Assembly: GCA_016928775.1 (NCBI GenBank)
Contig: JAFGKD010000014.1
Coordinates: 37,849 to 101,848, forward strand
Direction: 5' to 3'
Length of the DNA: 64,000 bases
DNA from: Candidatus Zhuqueibacterota bacterium
GTDB taxonomy: Bacteria > Zhuqueibacterota > Zhuqueibacteria > Residuimicrobiales > Krinioviventaceae
The notes under the pieces: model-generated
Told to the model about the DNA's origin: nothing
Databases searched by the model: none
What the model saw: only the letters and a program-made list of their open reading frames with translations
In this document: positions 1 through 8,698 of the stretch, piece after piece
How positions within the stretch are numbered: position 1 is the stretch's first letter
How the letters are laid out: every line of letters starts with the position of its first letter
Program-made: the position numbers and the translations under genes

Positions 1-132
1 AGATCTCTTGCAGATATAAGTGTCTTTTATCGAACGTTCAAGCCACTTCGTCTCGATGAAATTGAACAACTCATGTTAGGTATCGAAAAGCTGATCGCGC
101 GGGACAAGAGTAATCGGGACGTTGCATTTTAG
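1..132 (+). CDS. C-terminal end of an unrecognised protein (5' truncated)
   Basis: An open frame runs from the first base of the window to a TAG at 130-132 and encodes 43 residues, ending in RDVAF. The visible part contains an amphipathic, probably helical stretch (LDEIEQLMLGIEKLIA). It lies on the same strand and about 170 bases upstream of the exopolysaccharide genes, so it is probably part of that locus or the gene before it. Too little is present to name a family. Confidence 0.55.
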   Translation, partial: RSLADISVFYRTFKPLRLDEIEQLMLGIEKLIARDKSNRDVAF

Positions 133-302
133 AGATATATTTTTCTATATCTGATTTCTTGTTGAAAATTGGCGTAATTCTGCATCGCTTTGCTGCACCT
201 TGCCTTCCAGCAAAACATCGTACGCGTTCTTTGAGAGGGAATGGTACGATGAGAATTTTTCCTAAAAATACGAGTTAGATGTAACTCACAAGGCGAAGCT
301 TT

Positions 303-1616
303 ATGCATACGATCATTAAAAAGTGCCGTTCATGCCAGTACGAGCATCTGGAGCCGATATTGAACCTGGGTGAAACGTGCTTTGGAGGATTGCTTTCGGA
401 AGACCAGGATGAAGACACAATGACCGCCCCGCTTGTACTTGTCTTTTGTCCGCATTGCTCTCTTGTACAAATCAATGCAACCATGCCACGGGAAATATTG
501 TTATTGCACGACTCTGCATACTATTTTCCCTCATCTCCAGCTAAACTCAACTATTTCAGGGAAATCGCTCAAAGAATTATTGCATGTCGACGATTAAGCG
601 CCAACAGTTTGGTCATCGAAACAGCCGGCAAAGAGGGGTATGCGCTGCAAAGTTTTGTCGAAAAGGGCATCCAGACGATAGGGATCGTTCCGGATGCTGC
701 TGCAGCCAAAACAGCGATGCGGAGGGGGATCAATACATTGAACACATTTTTTTCAAGGCAGCTCGCCGAGACATTGCGCGACAGGGGGAAAAGAGCGGAT
801 ATTTTTATTGCAAATAACTTGCCGGCCGTCCCAGACCTCAACGATACAGTTGATGGTCTCAAAACCATTTTAAAGAACGATGGTCTTGCGGTTGTTGAGG
901 TTCCCTATCTGTTGGGCATGATTGATAACAACCAGTTTGATATGATTTGTCATCAACGCTTGAGCTATTTTACTGCAACATCGCTGGATCGTTTGTTTCG
1001 CCGTCATGGCTTGTATCTCAATCATCTCGAGCAAACTGCTCTGCATGGCGGTTCCTTGCGAGTCTTTGTTGAGCCAATAGAAAACGTTCAGGAATCAGTT
1101 CGTATTCGCCTGGATTTTGAAAATGGACGCGGCATCAACACAATGCAGCCCTATGCCGAATTCGCCGACAACGTACAGCGTGTCAGGCGCTCGCTAAAGA
1201 CAGTTCTGCTTGATCTCAAAGAGAGCGGACAACGAATCGTTGGTTATGGCGCCGGCGCCAGGGCAACAACCTTGTTGAACTATTGTGGCATCGATCAAGC
1301 TATTCTGGATTATATCGTTGATATGAATCCACTGAAACAAGGCCATTTCATGTGCGGTAGTCATCTTCCCGTCTATTCCCCCAACAAACTTGTTGAAGAT
1401 ATGCCTGGTTACGTCGTGATCCTGGCATTGAATTATGCGAATGAGATCATACATCAGCAACAAACATATTATCTGCGTGGCGGTGAGTTTATTATTCCTG
1501 TCCCATCTCCATCAATTATTAATGAAGATGAAATATATGCCATTTTATCTCAAAAAAGAATGAATACAGGTGAAAAGAATCGACCGCTTCCACTGCCTGT
1601 TCAGTCGCCGGGCTAA
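303..1616 (+). CDS. C-methyltransferase-like protein (zinc-binding N-terminus, class I SAM fold), altered active-site motif
   Basis: This 437-residue protein has the layout of the TylC3/TcaB9 sugar C-methyltransferases: an N-terminal zinc site (C8-x2-C11 and C49-x2-C52), a central SAM-type fold beginning near VIETAGKEG (104-112), and a C-terminal domain that in this family resembles a Rossmann fold. Active members carry a Tyr-His-Glu-His motif followed by LSYFS. Here the same place reads CHQRLSYFT (216-224), so only the first His is kept. The glycine-rich SAM loop is also atypical. A role in sugar modification for the exopolysaccharide is likely from context, but catalysis may be lost or changed. 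The ATG at 303 follows an AAGGCGAAG-like Shine-Dalgarno. Confidence 0.75.
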   Translation: MHTIIKKCRSCQYEHLEPILNLGETCFGGLLSEDQDEDTMTAPLVLVFCPHCSLVQINATMPREILLLHDSAYYFPSSPAKLNYFREIAQRIIACRRLSANSLVIETAGKEGYALQSFVEKGIQTIGIVPDAAAAKTAMRRGINTLNTFFSRQLAETLRDRGKRADIFIANNLPAVPDLNDTVDGLKTILKNDGLAVVEVPYLLGMIDNNQFDMICHQRLSYFTATSLDRLFRRHGLYLNHLEQTALHGGSLRVFVEPIENVQESVRIRLDFENGRGINTMQPYAEFADNVQRVRRSLKTVLLDLKESGQRIVGYGAGARATTLLNYCGIDQAILDYIVDMNPLKQGHFMCGSHLPVYSPNKLVEDMPGYVVILALNYANEIIHQQQTYYLRGGEFIIPVPSPSIINEDEIYAILSQKRMNTGEKNRPLPLPVQSPG

Positions 1617-1676
1617 ATGCTGATGAGGGTGCATTATACGGTTTGTTTGATAATGATTTTTAAAAGAGGAATAAAC

Positions 1677-2591
1677 GTGCGTTTTTTCGAAAAATTACTC
1701 TGTTTGATGCTTTGCATCGCACTTTCAAGCTACTGTCAGGAGCGTTTAATAAAGCCAGGGGATGCGCTTGAAATCATTGCCCCGCAAAGTGAAGAGCTCA
1801 GCAGAATCGTCGTCGTTGAGCCAGACGGAACTGTCGATTTTCCTGCGATGCAGGGATTGCCGGTCGATGGAATTACCCTGGATAGGTTTAAAGAAGTTCT
1901 TGTTGCCCAACTCAGCCGATATATGGAGAGCACGCCGTTAATGATGGTACGTTTTAGCGAAAGTTATCCTATAAAAGTGAATGTATTGGGACAGGTCGCG
2001 ATACCTGGATTGTATCAAATTGCCAATACTGCCACATTGCAGGGAGCGATTGGCGCAGCAGGAGGATTTGTTCCAGGTGCGCAATTGTCAAAGATAAAAT
2101 TGATCAGAACAAGAAATGGAGAACAGAGCGAACACATTGTCAATATGGAGCAATTTTACCTGAATGGCGATCCCTCCGTTCTGCCGCTGCTACAAGACGA
2201 CGATACCATAGTGGTGCCCGGCAATCCTTTGGCGACGAATGTGAAGGTTATCGGCGGTGTCGAACATCCCGGGAGCTATGAAGTGTTTTTTCAGACCACC
2301 TTGTTAGATGTGATCTATCTGGCCGGGGGACCAACAGAGGATGCAAATTTGAAAAAAATTAAAATCGTCTCTCTCTCGGGACAAAATGCGCGAGAAGTGC
2401 CAATCGATATAAAAAATTTATTAAAATCGAAAAGCTATCGGGCGATTCCCATTGTCGTACCCGGCGATGTCGTGTATGTGCCCAAAAAGAAGGTGAGCTG
2501 GCGAAAATTTTTTGATATTGTCAGAGACTTGACAATTTTTGCGACCTTGTATTATTTGATGGTGAGTTCCAACAAAATGAGAGAAGATTGA
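1677..2591 (+). CDS. Wza-like polysaccharide export protein with SLBB domains
   Basis: A secreted outer-membrane export protein for exopolysaccharide. The open frame extends upstream to 1617, but GTG 1677 is the better start: AAGAGGA lies just before it and the protein then begins with a hydrophobic signal peptide (FFEKLLCLMLCIALSS). The poly-export domain follows (starting LIKPGDALEI, with VVVEPDGTVDFP), then two SLBB-type segments (VLGQVAIPGLYQI and VIGGVEHPGSYEV, each followed by a GG turn). A hydrophobic C-terminal segment (LTIFATLYYLMV) could anchor the octamer in the outer membrane, as in Wza. It is followed 60 bases later by the Wzc-like gene, its usual partner. Confidence 0.88.
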   Translation: MRFFEKLLCLMLCIALSSYCQERLIKPGDALEIIAPQSEELSRIVVVEPDGTVDFPAMQGLPVDGITLDRFKEVLVAQLSRYMESTPLMMVRFSESYPIKVNVLGQVAIPGLYQIANTATLQGAIGAAGGFVPGAQLSKIKLIRTRNGEQSEHIVNMEQFYLNGDPSVLPLLQDDDTIVVPGNPLATNVKVIGGVEHPGSYEVFFQTTLLDVIYLAGGPTEDANLKKIKIVSLSGQNAREVPIDIKNLLKSKSYRAIPIVVPGDVVYVPKKKVSWRKFFDIVRDLTIFATLYYLMVSSNKMRED

Positions 2592-2651
2592 GTCAATCAA
2601 TCAATCGTCATTATAACCAAAAGCTGAAAAACGACAGGTTGGCATTAGATC

Positions 2652-4892
2652 ATGGACAATATTGATTTATTTAAAGAGATGGAGTTGGAAGGCTTTCGTT
2701 TGCAGAACAATCAAAAGCTGAGCACAGTGTTGATCGACTATATTAAAATAATGTTCAGGCGCAAATGGCTCATCGCGCTCTGCACAATTGCCGTTGTTGT
2801 TCCCATCACCATTTGGATCATGCATGTGCCGCCCAGCTATAGAGCCGATGCCACTATCATTTACGAGGAAGCCAACGACACGGCATTCTTGCTTGATTTG
2901 GGCCAAACATTTTATAGCAAAAGCGCCATTGTCAATATGATTGAGCAGATTCAAAGTCGTACTTTGGCGGAGGAGGTGGTACGGAGTCTACCCGAGGACA
3001 TGATTAAAACTTTCAAGTTGCCTGAGCGTCTGCCCGAGCATCTTTCCCGCGATCAATTTATTGTGCGTCTGATCAGAGAAGAGCTACAAGTGGAGCATGT
3101 GCGCGGAGGCGACATATTAAAAATAATTGTACAAGCCAATGACCCGAATGCTGCAAAAAACATTGCCAATTCCTACGTCGATCATATCATTGACTGGAAT
3201 ACGCAGAAGAATAGAAAGGAAATTTCCAGCATCCGCAATTTTGTTGAAGGGCAATTGTCCGTCTTTCAAGACAAGCTCAGAGATGCCGAGGAAGCGCTGG
3301 TTACTTTTAAAGAAAACAACGACGTGATACAATTAAGCGATGCCTCGTCGAAGGTGCTCGAAAATCTGACTGAAGCAGAAGTGGCTTACAGCAAGGCAAG
3401 AGCTGAGAGAGAAGCGTTGCAACAGCGAAAACATATTATTGAACAGAAAAAGCAAGAGCTTTTGCCTTCCCTTGGTGTGCCCGTGAGCAAAATCACCCAA
3501 CAGCTTAAAGAAGAGTTGCTCGATTTGGAGAGACAATATTCCAGACTTCAACTGCAGGTGGGATTGGACGATCAGGAAAAATTGGCATCCATGCGGGAAA
3601 AGATTAATCAAACCAAGCAGGATTTGATTGATGAGCTCATGCATAATGCTGCGCAAGAAAATCTGGTTGATCCACTTTCGCAAATTCGGAATCTCCTGCA
3701 AGAGGCGATTACTATAGACGTCGATCTGGAAACCTGCAAAGCTCAGGAACAAGCTTTAAAAAATGCTGTGGACGAGCATGATGCCGAGCTACAAATGCTG
3801 CCTCAGCAAGAATTGGAATTGGCTCGCCTCATTCGCGCCAAAGAGGTCAACGACAAAATCTATGGTACGCTTTTGGAAAAGCGCGAGGAAGCCAGGATCA
3901 CCGAATCCGGGAAAATCGGCGATATACGCGTGATCGATTACGCTGAGCTGCCAATTAAACCCGTCAAGCCACAAAAGAAAAAGATTTTCGTTCTGGCTCT
4001 TATGCTCGGACTCTCTTTGGGTGTTGGACTGGCTTTTTTCCTGAATTCTTTGGACAACTCGCTAAAATCTGAACAAGATGTCGAAAAGTGTCTGAACCTG
4101 CCAGTGTTGGCTTCTATCCCGAATATCTCCAGTAATGGCGTTTTGCGCAAAATTACCAAAAAAGAAGATGCTGATAACTTGTATTCTTCAAAGTTGTTGT
4201 CACAGCTTTTGGCAAAGTCCTATATCTTTGAAGCCTATCGATCATTACAACTCAATTTCTCACTATTAAATCCGGATAAAAATTTAAAAACTGTTGTCAT
4301 CACCAGCGCAGCACCCGGCGAGGGCAAAACGCTCACATCATTAAACATCGCGCAGTTGTATGCTCGAGCCGGAATACGAACACTCGTCATGGATTGCGAC
4401 CTTCGACGACCTATGGTGCACAAAGCTTTGAAAATTCGGCAAGAGCCAGGCTTGACCAATGCTTTGATTGATAAAGCTGCTCATTTAGAATCATATGTTC
4501 AATTATTTAATGATGAATCTCTGCATGACAATCTGGCAGTTTTGACATGTGGTGCGTTGCCACCGAATCCATCGGAAATATTGGGTTCCAAAAGAATGGG
4601 AGATTTATTGGCGCAGCTTGAAGACATGTACGGATTAATAATTATCGATGCACCGCCCATTATTTCTGTCACCGATTCCATCATTTTAGGGCAAAAAGTT
4701 GATGGTGTACTTTTGGTTCTCAGATCTGGCAAAATAACAAGGGAAGCGGCCCAGAAAGCCAAAAAGATATTAGAGAATAGCAAAATTCACATCGCTGGAA
4801 CGCTGTTGAATGATGTGGATTTGAAGAAAGTGTACGGATATTACAAAGACTATTATTATTACTCGAATAAAAAAATGGCTGTTGAGTCGTAG
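2652..4892 (+). CDS. Wzc-like polysaccharide co-polymerase / BY-kinase
   Basis: A 746-residue inner-membrane protein joining a Wzz chain-length domain to a bacterial tyrosine kinase. A first membrane helix lies near 39-57, a long coiled-coil periplasmic region follows (about 180-420), and a second helix starts near 441. The cytoplasmic kinase has Walker A (APGEGKT, about 553-559), Walker A' (MDCDLRRP, about 579-586) and Walker B (LIIIDAPP, about 661-668). The tail is a tyrosine cluster (VYGYYKDYYYY), the autophosphorylation region known from Wzc. It should control chain length and export together with the Wza-like protein encoded just upstream. Confidence 0.93.
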   Translation: MDNIDLFKEMELEGFRLQNNQKLSTVLIDYIKIMFRRKWLIALCTIAVVVPITIWIMHVPPSYRADATIIYEEANDTAFLLDLGQTFYSKSAIVNMIEQIQSRTLAEEVVRSLPEDMIKTFKLPERLPEHLSRDQFIVRLIREELQVEHVRGGDILKIIVQANDPNAAKNIANSYVDHIIDWNTQKNRKEISSIRNFVEGQLSVFQDKLRDAEEALVTFKENNDVIQLSDASSKVLENLTEAEVAYSKARAEREALQQRKHIIEQKKQELLPSLGVPVSKITQQLKEELLDLERQYSRLQLQVGLDDQEKLASMREKINQTKQDLIDELMHNAAQENLVDPLSQIRNLLQEAITIDVDLETCKAQEQALKNAVDEHDAELQMLPQQELELARLIRAKEVNDKIYGTLLEKREEARITESGKIGDIRVIDYAELPIKPVKPQKKKIFVLALMLGLSLGVGLAFFLNSLDNSLKSEQDVEKCLNLPVLASIPNISSNGVLRKITKKEDADNLYSSKLLSQLLAKSYIFEAYRSLQLNFSLLNPDKNLKTVVITSAAPGEGKTLTSLNIAQLYARAGIRTLVMDCDLRRPMVHKALKIRQEPGLTNALIDKAAHLESYVQLFNDESLHDNLAVLTCGALPPNPSEILGSKRMGDLLAQLEDMYGLIIIDAPPIISVTDSIILGQKVDGVLLVLRSGKITREAAQKAKKILENSKIHIAGTLLNDVDLKKVYGYYKDYYYYSNKKMAVES

Positions 4893-4971
4893 AGGTGTCC
4901 ATGATGCTTCAGCGACAACGACTGCTGATACATCGTATCAATAATACAAAGTATAGGGGAGCATTGAAGCG

Positions 4972-6276
4972 ATGAAATTGCATTTAGATTATTTCAGGCA
5001 TACGCTTCAAAAGAAGATTTTCAAATTTGCGAAATCATTATATCAATGTGACAAGAATATGTACTCGTTCGAAGATTTCAAGCTGCATTTATGCATTGAG
5101 AAGCGGAGATCAGAACGAGTGAACTGCAAGTCTTCAATCGTCTTTTTTAACGTCAAACATCTTGTCCATGGCAACGGTAAACAGCATAATCCCCGGCTTG
5201 AAGATATTGCGAAAATCATTTGCTCCACCATAAGAAAAACAGATGTTGTGTCGATATATAAAAGCCAGACCATCCTGATATTATTGCTTGATACAAATTG
5301 TTGCGGAGCACAGTGTGCCTGCAAAAGAATTGTCAGAGAAATAATGGATTGTTATTCGTCTTCCAAGTTAACGCACGAACATTTTCACATAAAAATTCTT
5401 TCTTTTCCGGAAAAACAAATTGAGAAAACCGCTATGGATGACATTATCGCGGATGATACAATAGCAGAGTATATGAAAATTTCATCTGATAGCCACGTCG
5501 CAAATGAAATGATATTTAAGAGAGACTATTTCGAGAATTTGAGTCTATGTATAAGCAATTTTAATGGTTCAGCAATTTCCATGCGGATTGATCAGACTTT
5601 TTTTTGGGATCAGGAACTTGTTTCGAAATACCTGCTCATCGGGAAAAAAGTGACAAAAAGACTGATGGATATTCTCGGCGCACTATGCGCACTTGTCTTG
5701 CTGTTTCCACTCATGCTGATCATCGCTGTGGGGGTGAAGCTGACATCTCCAGGACCGATCCTGTTCAAACAAAGGAGAGCCGGCTATAAAGGGATTTATT
5801 TTACCTTTTTAAAATTCAGATCAATGGTCGCGGGAAATGAAGATCGCCTGCATCAAGACTATGTCAGGAAATTGATAAACGGAGAAAACGATCAAATCAA
5901 TACCGGCACCAGGGAGAAGCCATGCTACAAAATCAGAAATGATCCGCGGACAACGCCTTTTGGTCAATTTTTGCGAAAAACAAGTCTGGATGAACTGCCG
6001 CAATTATTTAATGTTTTAAAAGGCGAAATGAGTCTTGTGGGGCCAAGACCGCCAATTCCGTATGAAGTGAATGAATATAAAAAATGGCATTATCGTCGAA
6101 TTTTGGAAGTGAAACCGGGAATAACCGGGCTTTGGCAAGTATCAGGCAGAAATCGGACATCTTTTGATGATATGGTTCGATTGGATATCAAATATGCCGA
6201 GAATTGGTCGTTGACAATGGATCTGAAAATATTATTTAAAACATTCAAGGCTGTTTTCGCGGCAGATGGAGAATGA
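4972..6276 (+). CDS. Polyprenyl-phosphate sugar-1-phosphate transferase with degenerate GGDEF-like N-terminal domain
   Basis: The C-terminal half (about 226-434) is a bacterial sugar transferase: KRLMDILGALCALVLLFP with a membrane segment, SPGPILFKQRR, FTFLKFRSM (near 281-285), TSLDELPQL, and LVGPRPP. This enzyme loads the first sugar phosphate onto undecaprenyl phosphate and starts repeat-unit assembly. The N-terminal half (about 40-140) is not the usual membrane/CoA-binding region. It reads like a GGDEF-type fold (RRSERVNCKSSIVFFNV, then IAKIICSTIRKTDVVSIY) with the signature loop replaced by KSQTILILLL. That suggests a catalytically dead cyclic-di-GMP-family sensor. The transferase call is firm; the GGDEF relationship is by pattern only. 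Confidence 0.88.
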   Translation: MKLHLDYFRHTLQKKIFKFAKSLYQCDKNMYSFEDFKLHLCIEKRRSERVNCKSSIVFFNVKHLVHGNGKQHNPRLEDIAKIICSTIRKTDVVSIYKSQTILILLLDTNCCGAQCACKRIVREIMDCYSSSKLTHEHFHIKILSFPEKQIEKTAMDDIIADDTIAEYMKISSDSHVANEMIFKRDYFENLSLCISNFNGSAISMRIDQTFFWDQELVSKYLLIGKKVTKRLMDILGALCALVLLFPLMLIIAVGVKLTSPGPILFKQRRAGYKGIYFTFLKFRSMVAGNEDRLHQDYVRKLINGENDQINTGTREKPCYKIRNDPRTTPFGQFLRKTSLDELPQLFNVLKGEMSLVGPRPPIPYEVNEYKKWHYRRILEVKPGITGLWQVSGRNRTSFDDMVRLDIKYAENWSLTMDLKILFKTFKAVFAADGE

Positions 6277-6369
6277 TCAACTTTCGTCGATTTAAGAGTT
6301 GAAAAACGATATGCTACAATCGCTCAGCCATAAAACGTAATCTTTTAGCCATTCGAATAAGGCATCCTT

Positions 6370-7401
6370 ATGAATAGCAAACTGGCAGTGATAAAATCTC
6401 CCTCCGGTGTGCCGCATGTTAAAATAAGCGGCAGAACATTCATCATTAAAATTTACTATTTTATAAAGCCACTCCTGCCACGATGGTTTCAGCTTTTGGT
6501 TCGCCATATCATCGCGATGCGAAAACGAAACTTGTCTCATAGTATCTGGCCTGTTCATGATGGCGCCGGCACGCCGCCCATCGACTGGCACGGCTGGCCG
6601 CTGCAAAAAAGATTTGCCCTTGTGCTAACTCATGATGTCGATACCGCGAAAGGATATGAGAGAATCTACGATTTATTCCAATTGGAAAAAGCGATGGGAT
6701 TGCGGTCCTCATTTAATTTTGTCCCGGAGAAATATAACATCGATAGGCGAGATTTGTGTGAAATCAAAAGACAGGGTTTTGAAGTTGGAGTGCATGGCTT
6801 GAAGCATGATGGTAAACTGTTCAAAAATTACAAAACCTTTATCGAGCGTGCCGCGAAAATCAATATGTATCTCAACGAATGGAAGGCGCAAGGATTCCGG
6901 GCGCCTTGCATGCACCATAACCTTGAATGGATGTTGGCGTTGAATATCAAATATGATGCGTCAACCTTTGACACTGATCCATTTGAACCGCAGCCAGATG
7001 GAGTGGGTACTATTTTCCCATTCATCGTCAAAGGAATTTCTGGGCAGCATGATTATGTCGAATTGCCTTATACATTACCCCAGGACTGTACATTGTTTGT
7101 CATTCTTAAGGAGAAGAATATCAACATCTGGAAGCGTAAATTGGACTGGATTGTGGAGAACGGCGGCATGGCATTGGTGATTACCCATCCTGATTATATG
7201 AATTTTAATGAGAAAAAATTAGCTGCGGGTGAATATCCGGCCTGTTATTATTTCGATTTTCTGCAATACATCATCCATAGTTACCATGATCAGTTTTGGC
7301 ATGTATTGCCGGGAGATATAGCTTCTTTTTGGTTGAACAGGGCGTATCAAGTGCGCACAAGAGAACCTGTTCTGGCGATGGAGCCTTTTCAGGCGGCATA
7401 G
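6370..7401 (+). CDS. Polysaccharide deacetylase family protein (NodB-like)
   Basis: A 343-residue carbohydrate-esterase-4-like protein. The metal/catalytic motifs are visible: LTHDVDT near 86-92 (Asp ligand) and VGVHGLKHD near 139-147 (H-x3-H). RAPCMHHN comes later. No signal peptide is evident, so it may act on a cytoplasmic or lipid-linked intermediate, as the PEP-CTERM-associated deacetylases are thought to do. Its last codons and TAG stop lie inside the tRNA-Cys gene, an odd overlap that suggests the present C-terminus was fixed by a rearrangement. Confidence 0.85.
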   Translation: MNSKLAVIKSPSGVPHVKISGRTFIIKIYYFIKPLLPRWFQLLVRHIIAMRKRNLSHSIWPVHDGAGTPPIDWHGWPLQKRFALVLTHDVDTAKGYERIYDLFQLEKAMGLRSSFNFVPEKYNIDRRDLCEIKRQGFEVGVHGLKHDGKLFKNYKTFIERAAKINMYLNEWKAQGFRAPCMHHNLEWMLALNIKYDASTFDTDPFEPQPDGVGTIFPFIVKGISGQHDYVELPYTLPQDCTLFVILKEKNINIWKRKLDWIVENGGMALVITHPDYMNFNEKKLAAGEYPACYYFDFLQYIIHSYHDQFWHVLPGDIASFWLNRAYQVRTREPVLAMEPFQAA

Positions 7402-7462
7402 CCAAGTGGTAAGGCCACGGTCTGCAAAACCGTGTTCACTGGTTCGATTCCAGTTGCCGCCT
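7392..7462 (+). tRNA. tRNA-Cys (GCA)
   Basis: A complete cloverleaf can be drawn. The acceptor stem is GGCGGCA/TGCCGCC, the D stem GCC/GGC with a GG-containing loop, the anticodon stem ACGGT/ACCGT around loop CTGCAAA (anticodon GCA), and the T stem ACTGG/CCAGT with loop TTCGATT. The discriminator base is T, as expected for tRNA-Cys. CCA is not encoded. The first 10 bases overlap the end of the deacetylase gene, and the remains of a cysteine synthase gene begin three bases downstream. Confidence 0.96.
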
Positions 7463-7464
7463 CT

Positions 7465-7621
7465 GGTATCGACGTATTTGTTGCTGGCGTCGGTAGCGGT
7501 GGCACAATAGGAGGGTTTGGGAGATTTTTAAAGGAAAAAAATCCCAATATCAAAATCATTCAATAAAAATATTGTGACTGTGTTGGCTGATCGGGCAGAA
7601 AGATATTTTAGCACCAGCTTA
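7465..7621 (+). pseudogene. Remnant of cysteine synthase (CysK/CysM family)
   Basis: Two fragments of a PLP-dependent cysteine synthase are readable. Bases 7465-7563 encode [20 protein letters not shown] followed by KNPNIKII, the conserved phosphate-binding and following region of CysK, ending at a TAA. From 7568, in another frame, the sequence reads VLADRAERYFSTSL, the conserved C-terminal end of the same family. The N-terminal half and roughly 100 residues between the fragments are missing, and the frames differ. This is a decayed, internally deleted gene and not a functional enzyme. Confidence 0.75.
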
Positions 7622-7658
7622 CTTTGGGCAAAGGCAAAATTAATCCCCAAAATAAATT

Positions 7659-8693
7659 ATGGGATACAAGATAGAAATAATAAACCCACTCGATGAACCT
7701 GAATGGGACCAGATCGTACTATCAACGTGCAATTATTCATTCTTTCATTCATCCGCTTGGGCAAATGTGCTCAGTGATTCCTATCGATATAGGCCGCTCT
7801 ATTTTACGATCTCGACACAGAACGACTTTTCGGCACTCCCGTTCATGGAAATTAAGAGTTCTATAACCGGAACAAGAGGAATATCACTGCCGTTCTCCGA
7901 TTATTGTGATCCGCTGTTTACCCAGTCGATCGATATGAATGAAATTTTAAATTTTTTGATCACCTCCGGGAAAAAAGCCAGCTGGAAATATTTTGAAATC
8001 AGAGCAAGCAACAATTTTTTTGAGGCTTTAAAGCCCTCAAAACAATTCTATCATCATGTGTTGAGATTGTCCAATAATGAAAATGATATTTTAGCAAAAT
8101 TTAGAAGCAGTACGCGTCGCAATATTGACAAGGCAATCCGATGTGGCGTCAAGACTAAAATTGGCAATTCGGCGCATGACATTGTCGACTATTATCGCCT
8201 CCATTGCAAAACCAGAAAATATCATGGATTACCCCCGCAACCATTCAAGTTTTTCCGCAATATTTTCAAATTTATCCTGTCAAATAATTTGGGCATAATT
8301 GTCCTGGCAACATATAACAACAAGTGTATCGCAGGCAATGTATATTTTCACTTTGGTAAAAAAGCCTATTATAAATATGGCGCATCTGACAGGAAATATC
8401 AACACTTTAGGGCGTCAAATCTTGTGATGTGGGAAGCCATAAAATATTACATACAAAATTCTTATGAGAGTCTCTGTTTTGGCCGAACTGACCTTGATGA
8501 TCAAGGTTTGCTGCAATATAAAAATGGCTGGGGTGCTGAATGCACGATGCTAAAGTATTACAAATATGACTTGAAGAATGACCGATTCATGGATGAAAAA
8601 TTGATAACAAATAAGACAGTGAATATTTTTAAGCATTTCCCAATGCTACTGCTGCGAATGATCGGATTGTTGTTATATAGACACATGGGGTAG
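7659..8693 (+). CDS. FemAB/GNAT-like acyl- or aminoacyl-transferase (first of three)
   Basis: A 344-residue protein of the FemAB-like GNAT group (the type often annotated as XrtA/PEP-CTERM-associated FemAB). Supporting features are the N-terminal half-domain beginning FFHSSAWANVL, the basic stretch FRSSTRRNIDKAIRCGVKT, and the C-terminal LCFGRTDLDDQGLLQYKNGW, a hallmark FGR-T-x-LL-x-(F/Y)K pattern. True FemX enzymes move amino acids from aminoacyl-tRNA to lipid-linked substrates; many relatives in polysaccharide loci are uncharacterised. It is paralogous to the gene at 9643. The spacer before it contains the cysteine synthase remnant, and no strong Shine-Dalgarno is visible at ATG 7659. Confidence 0.82.
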   Translation: MGYKIEIINPLDEPEWDQIVLSTCNYSFFHSSAWANVLSDSYRYRPLYFTISTQNDFSALPFMEIKSSITGTRGISLPFSDYCDPLFTQSIDMNEILNFLITSGKKASWKYFEIRASNNFFEALKPSKQFYHHVLRLSNNENDILAKFRSSTRRNIDKAIRCGVKTKIGNSAHDIVDYYRLHCKTRKYHGLPPQPFKFFRNIFKFILSNNLGIIVLATYNNKCIAGNVYFHFGKKAYYKYGASDRKYQHFRASNLVMWEAIKYYIQNSYESLCFGRTDLDDQGLLQYKNGWGAECTMLKYYKYDLKNDRFMDEKLITNKTVNIFKHFPMLLLRMIGLLLYRHMG

Positions 8694-8698
8694 GAGAG

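Noticed and set aside
7392..7640. Integrated prophage or ICE at the tRNA-Cys
   Set aside because: No integrase, no phage genes, and no repeat of the tRNA 3' end was noticed in the window.
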